A program made the position numbers and the translations under genes. Positions 13,594 to 26,600 of a DNA stretch of 64,000 bases are shown piece after piece. The notes under the pieces are model-generated. The model did not search any database and was not told the DNA's origin. It worked only from the letters and a program-made list of their open reading frames with translations. The first letter of the stretch is position 1, and each line of letters starts with the position of its first letter. This DNA comes from Adineta vaga (taxonomy: Eukaryota > Rotifera), in assembly GCA_021613535.1 (NCBI GenBank), contig CP075495.1:7068001-7132000 (forward strand). Direction: 5' to 3'.

Positions 13594-16067
13594 ATGGTGT
13601 CAAGTCTACTTGCTCGTTGTATAATGTAAAGATATTCACCTTTCTACTTGTATCTAAATACGATTAGCATACTTCTGTTTTGTTTACTTCTTATGATAGT
13701 GTAACAATTGGTACACTCTATCCTGGCTATCGTTCATACAAATCACTTATTAATTCAGATTTACGTGAAGTGGTATGAATTATACTATCTAGACTCAAAT
13801 TTATTCAAATACTTAACAAAGAAAGTGATTTGACATATTCTAGGTGAATTGTCTTCGATATTGGATTGTATTTTCTATATTTATTGCGTGTGAAACAGTA
13901 ACGGATATTCTTCTTTCATGGTAAATGACAGACAATGATTATGTATGTGAACAAATTTTATTATCTTCCTAGGTTTCCATTTTATTATTGGATTAAAATA
14001 TTTGTCGTACTTTGGATGATTTCACCAGCTGGCTCAACAGTTTTATACAAACGTTTTGTTCAACCTGTATTAAAAGAACGTGAACAAGTACGTCATTTTC
14101 ACCTTTTAAAAATCTATTTCGAACTGTTAATATTAAGGATATCGATCAATTACTTGAACAAACAAAACAAAAAGGTTATTCAGCATTAGTTGATATAACA
14201 AATAAAGGTTTTCGTTATGCATCGAATGTGTTTTTAAATACTGCTGTATATGTAAGAATCATTGATGTTCATTCACAAGAAAAAGTCTTAATATCTTTTT
14301 GCTTCATCCTAGGGACAAGCATATCTTGGCGAACATTTAAAACGTTCATTGAGTACAAGTGATATTGGTAATAATCCAACAAAAGGTTTTTCTAATGTAC
14401 CAGCTACATTATATGAAGAAGATGAAGGTTAATATGTTATTTTCAAGAAGAAAATCAACTTAATGCTTTTCATCTCTATTGTAGAAGTAGATCCTCATTT
14501 TAGTAAACGTTTGAAAGAAGATCAAAAATATTTATCTAAAGCTACTATTGATCTTAATCGACGAACACGATCACGTAAGTATATGACAATAAACAATTCT
14601 TTCATTTTTCTTTTCTTTTTCAATTCAATTCATCCATAGTTGCTTTAGGTAATAGATCATCTGTATTTATAATTATATACCGTTTTGATAAGCTTGATTG
14701 AGAAGACATTGCTCATTTAGCTAAGTTAGTTTTCTATCTCTTTAATTGTGATATAGATTTTTTTTCTAAATCAATGATATTTTCGGTCTTTTTGTACTTT
14801 GATATTATATTAATAGATGTATACGACTAGTCATTTCATTTCGAGTACCGTAACATATTTGTTTATTGATCAAGACTACCTTCGATTTCTTACTGTAAAA
14901 TCACCATAATATTCATATGAGATTCGGTACATAGACAAGTCGAAATATCTATTACAATCTATTTTGTCGTATCATATGTGATCAGCTGGAAACTTATTTA
15001 TGTATTTTCAGAAAAATTTTGTTTTTTTGTCGATTTTTCTTGGAAAAATATGTTATTGAATATGAAAAGCAAATAATTCTATTTCGCGTAACATTTATTT
15101 TGACGAACGATACATATAATCTTCAATCTCCCGAGGTTATACACACCGCAGGAAAGAATATCATCATAAGCATATGTTTTAATCAAGGATCTTATATTGG
15201 TAGTTATAGATATCAGCATATACATAAGATTTTCTCTTTTTTTTATTATTTTGCATTGTGGATATTTAGTGTTGACTATTAACCTCTGGTACAAATGTTG
15301 TTTTTGTAATCTAATAGAAAATCCTACGTATTCATCAGCAGTTGATGACATATATCTAGAAAATAGATGAAGTTGTCATATTTTCGAGTATATGTATATC
15401 AAACATAGTTATCTTCATTTATGATGAGTTGTAGCGCGTTGATAGCTAGAAATCAATCGATGTTTTTTTTCTTGAAGTCAACCAGATCAGCAAAAAAAAG
15501 AAGATTAATTCAAGATTATAGAAAAGTTCAATGTATTTTTCTTTTCATTTGTTTTAGAACAACGAGAAAAACTAGACAATGTCGTGGAAGATCCATTGGG
15601 TGAAATGGAAATGACAAAAGTTATGACTCGTAAACCACCGGCACGTGCAGGAAATAAAGTCACTTGTACAGTTGCTTCATCCAATGTGGTAAATAATTTA
15701 TTTTGTTTTCGAAATTCTTTCTCTATGTTGTATCCACTTTTCGATTCTGTAGAAAAACAGGTAATGAGAATTTCACATTGCAACGAGTTCTTTTCTCCTT
15801 ACCTAGTTGTGTTATAGTAGTTATTCTTGATTTACATTTAGCATGTTAAAAATATTCAATCATAGTTGTATGAGCTAATGTTTTGTTTGTATATATATTT
15901 AGAGCACTGCTAATGGAACGACTACAAAACGACAAGTAACGAAAAAGATAACGAAAAAAGCTACAATACAATACACAGCACCAGTTACACATACAACCAC
16001 TAGCTCAAATGACACGGATGATGATGATGATGATATTGACAATGAAAAAGTCCAAAAAAGAACTTAA
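13594..16067 (+). CDS. receptor expression-enhancing protein (REEP1-4 type)
   Basis: The protein starts MVSSLLARCI (13594-13625) and continues through exons at 13700-13772, 13844-13920, 13973-14087, 14138 onward and others to the stop at 16065-16067. The N-terminal TB2/DP1/HVA22 domain is clear: TIGTLYPGYRSYKSL, two hydrophobic hairpins (YWIVFSIFIACETVTDIL, WFPFYYWIKIFVVLWM), then SPAGSTVLYKRFVQPVL and a conserved amphipathic helix (IDQLLEQTKQKGYSALVD). The N-terminus lacks the long leader of REEP5/6, so this is the REEP1-4 branch. Those proteins bend tubular ER, bind microtubules and clear ER from mitotic chromosomes. The C-terminal tail is basic and Thr-rich and ends in a DDDDDD run. An intron of about 0.9 kb splits the tail. 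AATAAA near 16207 is a likely polyadenylation signal. Paralogue not resolved. Confidence 0.9.
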
Positions 16068-17122
16068 TTTTTCCTTTTCTATTATTTATCTATCGTTCAT
16101 GCATCTTCATTCGTCTCTTTCTCTCTCTTTCTTTCTTTCTTTTTTCTAAAAACGTTTTTCACACTATCGACTTGACAATTTACGATTTGTACATTTTTTT
16201 CTAGAGAATAAAACGCCATTTTTTTCTTCTGGTTTTTATATTTCATTGAGCAAAGAATATGCATACATATATATATATAAACACATACACACATTTATAA
16301 ATACTGGTGCTGGTCTCGTTCTTTTTTTAAACTTTCTAAAAGATATTTTTTCTGTAAAAATTTGTTCTTTTTTTTGTATCATGGAAATGATGATTTTTTT
16401 AAAAACAAGCAGAAATATATACATAGATTAAATATATTTTCTTTTTTAGTATACAAATTAAGTCAACATGATACATCTAGACTTAAGTATTCGTTTTTTT
16501 GTCTTCATACATCTGATTTTGAATTTTCCTTTGAAATATTTTGCATCGACAATTGATAGAAGTGAATCGACGAACAGTTCATCAATAATATGTCTTTTGT
16601 AATAAATGACTAGGATTGCATGGTGAATATTTGAATAATTACTCGTTTTTCTTCTCTATGAATAGAGAATATATCTTTACTAATTTGATAACCTTGGTTA
16701 GAAACAATCTGTTGTAACTAGTTGGCATTGGGTATGATGCTCGGCGTATTCCTTGAAACTAACTTGCTGACAACTAACGACAACTGTTGTAAATATGTCT
16801 GCGAATGACAGAACGAGTATAATACGGATCTATGAACTCCATTTAAACTCTCTTTTGGACTAGATACCTCTTCACCGTCATATTAATGTTTTCAACTATC
16901 ATTGTCAACATACTTGAACGAAAAATAAACTAAGACATAGATCATTAATTTAATTTGTTTTAACTTTCGAATTTTGATGTTTTTCTCAGAATGTAATTTT
17001 CTTTTCTAATTTAATATTCATTTATTTTAGACATTTCTTTTTTTTCTTCTTATATTATCAATTGAATCTCATTATTTCAATCATATTTTTCTTCTCAAAA
17101 CTAATACAAATACACATGTGCA
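16068..17122. other. intergenic upstream of the mind-bomb-like gene
   Basis: AT-rich spacer with a CT-rich stretch near 16105-16145 and a TA/CA-rich stretch near 16261-16295. I looked here for the missing MIB/HERC2 and ZZ domains of the downstream gene on the plus strand and found no open frame resembling them. Confidence 0.5.
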
Positions 17123-20100
17123 ATGACTCAACAATTTCAAGTTGGCGATTATGTTAATATTGATTTAGAATTAGAAATAGTGCAATCATTTCAACATGGT
17201 CACGGCGGTTGGACAGATAATATGTTTGAATGTTTAGGTGCAACTGGTATTATTCAAAGTCTTGACGAAGATTACGATGTAGTTGTTGTTTATCCGAGTG
17301 GAAATCGATGGACATTAAATCCAGCTTTATTAACTCGAGTCAATTTAACTCCAGAGCAAAAAATTGCTTTACAACGGCAACAAATAACAACTCATCAAGC
17401 ACGAACAACAGCAACAGCCTTACCTCATCAAGGATTGAAAGTTAATGATATGGTACAAATATGTAGTGATTTAGAAAAGATCAAAATATTTCAACGTGGA
17501 CATGGTGAATGGGCAGAAGCTATGGTACCGGTATGTTTTATTTGTAAAATGAGATCAGTCGATTTCGAGATTTTGAATAACAATATTTTAGGCATTGGGA
17601 AAAGTTGGTCGAATTATTCATTTATATGCCGATGGAGATGTTAAAATTCAAGTTGCTGGTGGTTCGTGGATATTCAATCCATTAGCTGTTACTAAAGTTA
17701 ATCAAACACATTGCACAGAAAGTGGAAATGAAGGTATATTGTTTAAAAGAAAGAATTGTTTGTTTTTCTCTTCATCACAAATAAGCATACCTCTTCTCTA
17801 ATATATACACAATTCGATTTAGAATAAATAAGTCTTGATCAACATGAGATGAATACAAATCAATAGAATTCTGTTAGAATATCACGAAGTTAAAGAAGAT
17901 CCGATTAAATAATTTGAGGACGAATTTTTCTATCCGAATGCTTCGGTACTTATCTATTTCATATGAAGATAATTCGCAATAATTAACACATGTCATGTTA
18001 AGAAAACTAATAATTATGAGAATGTATTCGAGATGTTTTCTTTTCCATAGAAGAGTTATTCATAGAATTAATCTATTTAGAACGACTTAATGCTATGTTA
18101 AAAAAATTATTCGATGCGCAAATTACTGGTGATATTCACGAAGAACTTGTTAAAGCATCTGCAAATGGTAAAATTCAAATCAATGAATATTAATCTATTG
18201 AATCTGATTTAATCTATTTTAGGAGATTTAAAACGAGTAGACGATTTATTGAAACGACCCAATGTTGATGTAATGTCATTGTTTTGAAATATTATTTACT
18301 AATAGATCAAATAATTTGTTTAGATCAATGGTGTTTTTGCTGGTCATACAGCTTTACAAGCAGCAGCTCAAAATGGACATATCGAAATCGTTCGTTTACT
18401 CATTCAACAAGATGTTAATACAGAAATTGAAGTAAAAGAAGAAATATGAATATTTTCTAATGTTCGTTCTTTCTTTCTTATGTATATTTTAGGATAAAGA
18501 TGGTGATCGAGCAGTTCATCATGCAGCATTTGGCAATGAACCAATAATATTAGAATTACTCGCTAAAGCAGGCGCCGATTTGAATGCAAGAAATAAACGA
18601 CGACAAACAGCATTACATATTGGTACTTTATTTCATTTCTTTTCATACAATTAAAATCAAATCTTTCTTTTTAGGTGTTTGCAAAGGTCACTTAGATGTA
18701 TGTAAAATTCTTCTGCTGAATGGTGCTCATTCTGGTATACAAGATTCAGATGGTGATACACCATTACATGATGCAATATCAAAACGAAGTGATGATTTAA
18801 TTAATCTTTTACTTGAACATAATGCTGATGTAGCAACATGCAATAATAATGGTTTTAATTCAATTCATCATTCTGCTTTACGGGGCAATTCCTCGTGAGT
18901 CATTAGATCTTATCTTTGTTTTCTTTTCGCTTTCAATTCTTCACAAATAAGCGGTCAATCAGCAGGAAAACAGATATCACACATCTGGACAACAGTCTTC
19001 TTCTTCTTCTTCTTCTTCTTTCCTAATTATCATAAACGTGTCGATTGACCGATTGAAAATATCTATCTAAAAGAAGCTGATTATCTTTCCATATGTTTTT
19101 ATTTTCTTCTAAGAAAAATCACTAAGATTTTCATTGTTTTAACAGAGAACAATGCTAAAGAATAAATTTATACGTTTTGAATGTCTGCTGTTCGTTGTTC
19201 CCTCCATTTGAATTCTTATTGATTTCGTGACGATGATAGTGAAAGCCCTCGGCATACTTCTATTACATTCCATAAGATATCTTTTCAATATGGTCTGTCT
19301 TAGAAGTACGGTTTGGAAACTTTCGATATTCATACTTACATATTGATAAAATGATTTTGAACAAATATATGTATGTATATACATAGACACACTTATATAT
19401 ATATGAATGTAAGAATATGTATAATATATACTTTGGTAAATAAGAATAAGAAAGAAATATCGACGAGTATGAGAATAGAATCGTACATCGCTCTTGTATA
19501 TATACTACTGATGGTTCCTTTTTGTGCGTGTATATGTATATGCACACTCTATTCTTGTACGTAGGCATACGCAAAAGCGAATAGAAGAATCGGGATAGTA
19601 GTAATGTCGAGGCCAAATTTGGCCAACACAAGAAGAAGAAGAAGAAAAAAAGGCGATGCATAAGCATTCGCACTTCTTCTGATTGATATATATATATGTA
19701 CGTATATACAGAAGCAGGAAGTATTTTCGGCTGAAAAAGGAGAGAGAGAGAGGGAGAGAGAGATAAAAAAAGACAACAGCAATAAAATGATGCCGTCTAT
19801 TCTCTTCGGTGATTGATAAGGACGAAAAGGAGATATCAACAAAAGAAGAACGAAGAGAAGATAGAGAAAGAGAAAAATGATGAACAGATGATGATAACTG
19901 AACGAGAATAGAAGTATAACATCTATGAATATCGTTTCCAAAATGAGCAGAGATATTTATAGAATAACATCGCTACTCAATATATAATAGATAAAGATGA
20001 TGCCGTTTCTGGCGTTGACCGACATGAGAAAGAAAAAAAAGCAATCCCCTTGGTAAAAGACAACAATCAGATCATCCATCTCTTCATTCTTCTTTTTATC

Positions 20101-22461
20101 TCATGTTCTACCAGCTGGTTAACATCGCGCAAACTGATCATCGTACCTCATCCATAGTGGCAGCAGACGACCTTTCGCTCATCTAAATCTATATAAATAT
20201 ATATATATATATATAGAAGGAGAGAGAGATAGAGATGTACTAATTCATTTTTAAACAGAACTAAATGATCTTTAATATGATATTATTGAAGTGTTTGATG
20301 AAATAAAAACCTAACAAAAAAAAGCGAAGATGAAAATAAACTAACATTGACTTTTTGTGTTCGTTCTAAAATGTATACTGACGTGTAAAGTGTGAATGTA
20401 AGCTCACACGCACATAGATTCACAATAACATTTTTTTCTCTTCTGTCTCTTCCTTTTTGCTGATTGAACGAGTTTGTGCGTCAGGACGAGTAAAAAAAAC
20501 GATGACTTATTGCCTTCTTTTCTAGTTTTTTCTCTTTCTCTACTTCCCATGCTGCTTGTAACGAACTTAGTCTCATCCTCTTTCTTCTTCTTCTTTTTTT
20601 CTCTATTCAACATCGTGCATTCTCTTCTATTCAGACGCTTCTATTCAAGTGTCTTCTATGACCATGTGTTGGTCATCGACAATATGAAAAGAATTTCTTC
20701 ATGATTGGAATAAAAATGATTTTTTTTTCTTTACGACAGAATCTCTCGAAGGTAATCGATAAAAGAAGAGAAACTTCTTTCTTCTTGATATTCTCCAGCT
20801 GAGTGTTATGTCTTATTATCTGATGAATAACTTGTTTTGTCTATAGCAAATTATTATTATTATTATTGTTGTTGTTGCTGTTATTTCTCTTCATGTTTAT
20901 ATCCGGAAGTATTAGAAATGTACAGAAAAGAAAGAAAATTCTCTGCAATATGGACTGATAATTACTTAGAAAAATATAAATAAATAACTAAAATCGAATG
21001 CTAATATGTCTGTGTATGATTTCGTTTGTTTCAGTGCAATTGAAATGATTGTATCGAAAATTCAAAATCGACAATGGCTTGTTGATGAGAAAAAAGATGA
21101 TGGATTTACAGCCTTACATTTAGCTGCACTTAATGATCATTATCTTGTTGCAGAATTACTTTTGACTAAAGGAAATGCATCCATTAATATACAGAATATA
21201 AGTTTTCAAACTCCACTTCATCTAGCTGTCGGTCGGCAACATCTTCAAATTGTTAATGTACGGAAAAAAAAGCATTTTGTCTCGTTTTTTTCCGAAATCT
21301 AATATTCATTTTCTTTTATTAGTTATTATGTAGTAAAAATGCTAATATTAACCTTGTTGACAAAGATGGTGATACATGTTTACATGAAGCATTAAGACAT
21401 CATACATTATCACAATTAAAACAATTACAAGATGTTGGTGATAGTGGCAAGGTTTGTTTCTGATTTTAAAAAGAAAAATATCGATCGATTTGTTGTTTTT
21501 AGACAATGAATATATTTACAGATACGAATGGCTATGATAAACGACCAAGTGTAGCTATTGCTTGTATATTAGTTAGTTCAGGTGCCGATTTATCAATACG
21601 AAATAAAAAGAATCAAACACCATTCGATCTCTGTCCTGATCCGCATCTCTGTCGACTTTTAACGCAAAAAAACATGTAAATTTCTACGATGAATTTATCT
21701 CGGATAGATTTGACTTTATTTTTAGTGAATATAAACGAGAACATTTGACAAATCAGTCATTATCGGATAGTAGTAGTTCAATTGAATGTCTTGTTTGTTC
21801 GGATAATAAACGAGATACATTATTTCAACCATGTTCACATATTGTTACTTGTCATACGTGTGCAAGTCGAGTAAAAAAATGTCTTCTATGTAAAGAGAAT
21901 GTTCAAACAAGAATTAAAGTAAATTATTGATCTTTAATTTCATTCTTTTCTATATATCTTCACTTATTTCTTTCTTTAGATTGAACAATGTAAAATATGT
22001 TCGGAACGTAAAGCATCTGTTATGTATAAACCATGTGGGCATTTAATTGCTTGTGAAGGTAAGTGAAGAATCAAGTTCAGATAACTATTTTTCTTATGAA
22101 TATTCGTATAGAATGTGCTGGTATAATGCAAGTATGTCTTGTATGTCGAGTGCCAATAGAATCAACAGTATCATTCGAGAAATTATGTTCGGGAAATAAT
22201 GAAAATGTTACATCAAAATCAGAACTATCAAATACATTGGCCATGTCATCGAATAATGTTAGTGATGCCGTTGCATTAGCACGTTTACAACAACAATTAC
22301 AAGAGATTCGTGAACAAGTCCATTGTCCGATCTGTATGGATCGTTTGAAAAATATGGTCTTTCTATGTGGTCATGGTATTTGTCAAAATTGTGGCGATCG
22401 TGTACAAGAATGTCCAATATGTCGAAAGCAAATTGAAAAATCGATTATTTTATATACATAA
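17123..22461 (+). CDS. mind-bomb-like E3 ubiquitin ligase lacking the N-terminal MIB/ZZ module
   Basis: The first exon opens directly in REP domain 1 ([14 protein letters not shown] ... [10 protein letters not shown] ... [14 protein letters not shown]). REP domain 2 follows ([38 protein letters not shown]). After a linker come about eight ankyrin repeats (for example [60 protein letters not shown]). Three C-terminal RING-type fingers follow: [36 protein letters not shown] and [20 protein letters not shown]. This is the mind bomb order. Mind bomb ubiquitinates Delta/Jagged ligands to drive their endocytosis and Notch activation; the N-terminal MZM and REP regions bind the ligand tail. Here the MIB/HERC2-ZZ-MIB/HERC2 part is absent. 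An intron of about 2.1 kb (18895-21034) interrupts the ankyrin region. Family certain; MIB1 versus MIB2 not resolved, though three RINGs favour MIB1. Confidence 0.9.
18996..19021 (+). repeat. (TTC)n microsatellite
   Basis: About eight uninterrupted TTC units within the long intron of the mind-bomb-like gene. Confidence 0.85.
19738..19766 (+). repeat. GA-rich microsatellite
   Basis: An imperfect (GA)n/(GGGA) purine tract inside the same intron. Confidence 0.75.
20190..20214 (+). repeat. (TA)n microsatellite
   Basis: Alternating TA with one interruption inside the same intron. Confidence 0.8.
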
Positions 22462-22623
22462 ATTCGAAGAGATCTATCTGTCTATATATATATATATATG
22501 TGTAATATTTTTATTTGTTTTGTGTTTATTTTTTTTTGTTATACATCACTGAGTAAGAAGAAAAAGAATCTCTCTATGTTTGTATGTCAATAATAATATT
22601 TTTTGATGGAAATATTTAATATA

Positions 22624-23290
22624 TTAGGTATTGGATTGATGTACGCCTGAATTTTTTAAACCTTCAAGAATTTCTAAGAATTTAGGGTCATTGTTAAACG
22701 CTGGACTCTAAATTGAGAACGCAAAAAGATTTCAAATTTTCAAAGTTATCGTCTTAAGATAAAAGTTTCTTTACCTCACGTTGTGGAATAGGATTGACAT
22801 TTGATTCATTGGAGTTAATCCCAGGTGGATTTGAGATATTAATTTGATCATAAAATTGATGTGCAATATTCTCGGTGACATCCGATGTGATAAATGATAA
22901 TAGATCGGATTCTTCTTTTGTAGACGAAGGTTGATCTATAGTGTTGGGATGATAATGAATTACCGAAGATGCCGTTTGTTGTTGTTGTTGTTGTTGTTGT
23001 TGAATTAGTGGTTGCACAAATGGCATATGCGTTTGCTGTTGCACGACTGTCTGTTGATACTGCATTTGTGGTGAATGTTGTTGATACTGCATTTGTGGCG
23101 AATGTTGTTGATACTGCATTTGTGGCGAATGTTGTTGATACTGCATTTGTGGTGAATGCTGTTGAAGTATTGTCTGCTGAAACGGTGTTTGTGTCTGTTG
23201 AAATTGGGTCTGTGGTTGATGATGAGGGTGATGTATTGGTTGAAATCCAGGCGGTTGATATGTCATCTGTGGTGAAAATTGCATTGGTAT

Positions 23291-23324
<34 letters not shown>

Positions 23325-26300
23325 GTTGGTACTTGTGTTAGAATCTGTGGTGATGATTCTAATGGCATTGAGAAATTACCACGACCATATTGACGTACAA
23401 CTTGTTCTGCAATGTCTGGACGAGAAAGTAGCTGTTTCAATATTGCTTCGTGATTATTCGCATATGAAGTCGGTTGTGAAGGTGGTCGATTTGATGGAGA
23501 TACAATATTTTGTGGTGATGCAATTGTGTGATTTGAACTGTCATATCCGATGGATCCGTAATCATGAACACTGCATGCATCACGGCTCTTAAAAGAAAGA
23601 AATTTTAAGATTATATAGAAAAGAGAATGATATATCATCCGTACGTTATCAGCTTCAAATGATTTTAGTTGTACTGGTGACCATGGTGTATTTGAATCTG
23701 AGATTAAAAAGAAAAGAGTACGAATAAATCTATATTTATTATTCGTATACCTGGACTATATATCCATGGTTGTTGAGAATGTTGACTATTTATTTCTGAA
23801 TTATCATCGTCAGCATTTCCATCATTAGCACTAAAATATTTCAAATGAAGAAAACATGAATTCAAATCTAAAAGGGTCAAGAAATGAAATGAATTTACTT
23901 TTCTACAAGATCCGTAACTGGTTTGTATTTTTCATCATCTTTCAATAGTTTTTGCAATCGTTTATCTAATTTTAAATTTCATTATCAAATTTTCATTTTA
24001 TGTTCCTAAAAATTTACCATAATATTTCGAAAATTCATTAAATGATAAATAAGTTCTTCCATTTGCTCGATCATCAAAATTAGATAAGATACGTATTCGA
24101 CTAGCATTTTCTGTTTCAGCTGTTGTTACAAATCTACTAATATCAGTTGCTAATGTACTCGAATCAAATGTACGATTTTGTAGTTTTTTCGTTCGATCTA
24201 AATAGAAAAGAATAGTTTTTTTTTCTCAAAAGAAATTACAATTATGAACAATTTACCATTGTATATATCTACACGAACAGCACAAGGAGCAAGTTTCACA
24301 GATCGACTAGCTGCTACAGCTGATGCAACCAGACTATAATCAATTCGAATTGTATTAAAACGAAGTCCAATGACTGGACAATCGGACACAGATGATTGAA
24401 CGATTGCTTCAGCAGCTCGTTCACTGTTACATATACCAAGAAATAGTCTTTTGAACAAAAAAAAAGAAGATAACATTTTATAATTATTCACGATAATACT
24501 TCGACGAACTTACCCATCAGCATGAAACATAGCAAGAATTGGATGTTTCGCCATAAATTCCACTTGATAGACAAAATTAACCAAAAAATCCTGAAAAATT
24601 TCCTATAAAATGTATGAAAATTCATAATCTGAACATACCAGATAAATATCTTCTAATAGCTGAGAGTTATTTCTTTGAACTAGAAATAAAGATACGACAA
24701 TGAAAACATCAGATTTTCCTATTACTTTTGGCTTTGGATAATTCTTGTTCAATATATATATTAATACATGAATTAGGAGCAACACCAGTTCGATGAATGA
24801 AATAACGTTGGAGAAAATATAGAATTGTTTCAACATTAATCGGTTTGTTCTAAAACCATTAGAATGAAATATTTTGAGAAAATCAAATCATTGTCATACG
24901 CGAGAACATCGTTTGATATCTTCAAGTATAACACGTGTTAATAATTGTGGAATTTGATTATTATGAGCACCAATACCGAATACTAATGATTCTAATGCAA
25001 ATTGAAATACTGGTGGTGTTTTACTATCCAATATATTCAGCTAAAATCAATTAAAAATGAAGATGAATTAAGAAGCAAATTTGATTTACTTGAAGTTTTA
25101 TCGCAAATTTAAATGAATGTAATAATTGAGCAAAACGAACACGTGTATCAGATTTTGATGATTGTTCAATTGTTATAAAAGATACTTCAGCACAAAGAAA
25201 TGTTCGATATTTACCACCGCCTGTTTGAACTTGACAAGCTTTCCATGAAATACTACGTGGTTCTTCTAGTTTATAATAATCTGATGATGGACATAAACTT
25301 GGCTCTAAGTAGAACGTTAGATTTTCTAGACAATATGATTATTTTAAACAAATATCTCATACCAATATCGTAGAGTTCTATTACATCAGGATATAATTGC
25401 ATGAAATCATATAATAATGAAATGATTATAACAGATATTTTGGCTGTATATTCACCAGGACCTTTTCGTTCATAGATTGTCACTGGATTAACACCTGAAT
25501 GTGGTTGAGAAACAATCATAAATGAACTAGCAGATTATAAACAAATGAAAATTTCATTTTTCGCATAAAAATTTTCTTACCTGCGAAATACAGCTTCAAA
25601 TTCATTATTCAATGGTTGAGATTGACGTGTCTTTGTCGTTGTAGATATCTTAGTCATTAATGACTTTAAATGCTCCGTAGTTCTAAATAAAAGAGAATAA
25701 ATCACATATTCTCCTATATAACTATCGTATAACATACCTGCTTTGTAGATAAACTAGATTTTTTGGATTATTAACTTCTGCATCATTCTGATAGAATAAT
25801 CTACGTATTTCTTGTGCGTTTTTTCGTATGTTAAACTCGTATTCACGCCTGGTAAAATCCTAAATATATATATATATATACTGGTTGTTTTTAAAATCAT
25901 TTCATCGAAATTAACTTACGTAAGAATTAGGAGAAAATTGTTCATCTGTCATTTTATATTGCATATCCAGTCGAGTGTCAGATATCAATCGAGCAAATCG
26001 TGTTTCATTCTTTAATTTACAAAAAATAACCGAACAAACATTTCTATTGAGAAAAAGAAACTAAACGAAGATAGTTGAATGCTTACTTCTTTGATGTAAT
26101 GTATTAATCGATCGAGCATTAAACATTTTTCAATAGATGCATCAATCTCAGGTAAATTGTCACGTTTATCTTCTAGTATTCCAGTAAAATTGGTTTGTTG
26201 TCTAAAATTCAAAACAAAAATAAAGAACGAAACATTTATATTTGAATCGATTATAAAATTTACCCTGATCGACTTCGTTTTTCACTATCATCGATAATAT

Positions 26301-26600
26301 CAGAAAAATTTATATCACCAACTGATTTTCGTGTTAGAAATGCTTGAACACCAATTGTTTTATCAGAATATTCATTTGTAGCCAGAAAATCATAACAATC
26401 AAGAAGACTATGTATAGTATTCTAAAATAAAACATTTGAAATTTCTTTATATTATGAAATCAAATGATATACCGATTGTGTTGCTGATGTAACTGGTTGC
26501 TCTAGAAAAATAATGAAATGAACATTAAGATGAGAATGAGAGAGCCTCACGAATACATACGCGTTGGTAATGATCGTTTTTTTTTATTACTACCACTCAT
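22624..26600 (-). CDS. STAT-family transcription factor with glutamine-rich tail
   Basis: Many short exons run from MSGSNKKKRSLPT (start 26600) to the stop at 22624-22626. The order matches STAT proteins. A helical region (TEHLKSLMTKIS) leads into a DNA-binding domain starting SSFMIVSQPHSG, equivalent to the SSFVVERQP motif of STAT1, then TIYERKGPGEYTAKISVII. A linker follows, then an SH2-like domain (HPILAMFHADG, LFLGICNSERAAEAIVQ, CPVIGLRFNTIRID, FNEFSKYYDKR). The Arg in IGLRFN sits where STATs have the phosphotyrosine-binding Arg of FLLRFSES. STATs are latent cytoplasmic factors that dimerise through SH2-pTyr and bind TTCNNNGAA. The tail has candidate tyrosines (VHDYGSIGYDSSN), a nine-residue repeat and polyglutamine. 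The STAT N-terminal domain seems absent. Divergent but confident at family level; exon borders were inferred by eye. Confidence 0.82.
23055..23165 (-). repeat. 27-bp tandem repeat coding QQHSPQMQY
   Basis: Four near-identical 27-bp copies encode the nonapeptide QQHSPQMQY in the tail of the STAT-like protein. Copies differ only by single-base changes, suggesting recent expansion or homogenisation. Confidence 0.85.
23284..23322 (-). repeat. polyglutamine-coding trinucleotide run
   Basis: A pure run of TTG/TGT on the plus strand reads CAA on the minus strand and encodes about 11-12 glutamines; a second run of about eight lies near 22976-23002. Confidence 0.85.

Larger units (their letters stand above)
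18895..21034 (+). other. large low-complexity intron of the mind-bomb-like gene
   Basis: The donor follows the codons for GNSS and the acceptor precedes AIEMIVSK; the join keeps the ankyrin reading frame. At about 2.1 kb it is far longer than the usual 45-80 bp introns here. It contains (TTC)n at 18996-19021, GA-rich DNA near 19738-19766, TA repeats near 20190-20214 and T-rich tracts. Open frames inside it are translations of low-complexity DNA. Confidence 0.7.

Noticed and set aside
19263-19941. Two overlapping minus-strand frames of 130 or so residues with hydrophobic runs
   Set aside because: They lie in the long mind-bomb intron and translate GA/TA microsatellites; the Leu/Ser/Phe composition explains the apparent membrane segments.
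22969-23592. Plus-strand frame of 207 residues rich in valine
   Set aside because: It is the antisense translation of the glutamine-rich STAT tail; the CAA runs read TTG/GTT on the other strand, and no domain is present.
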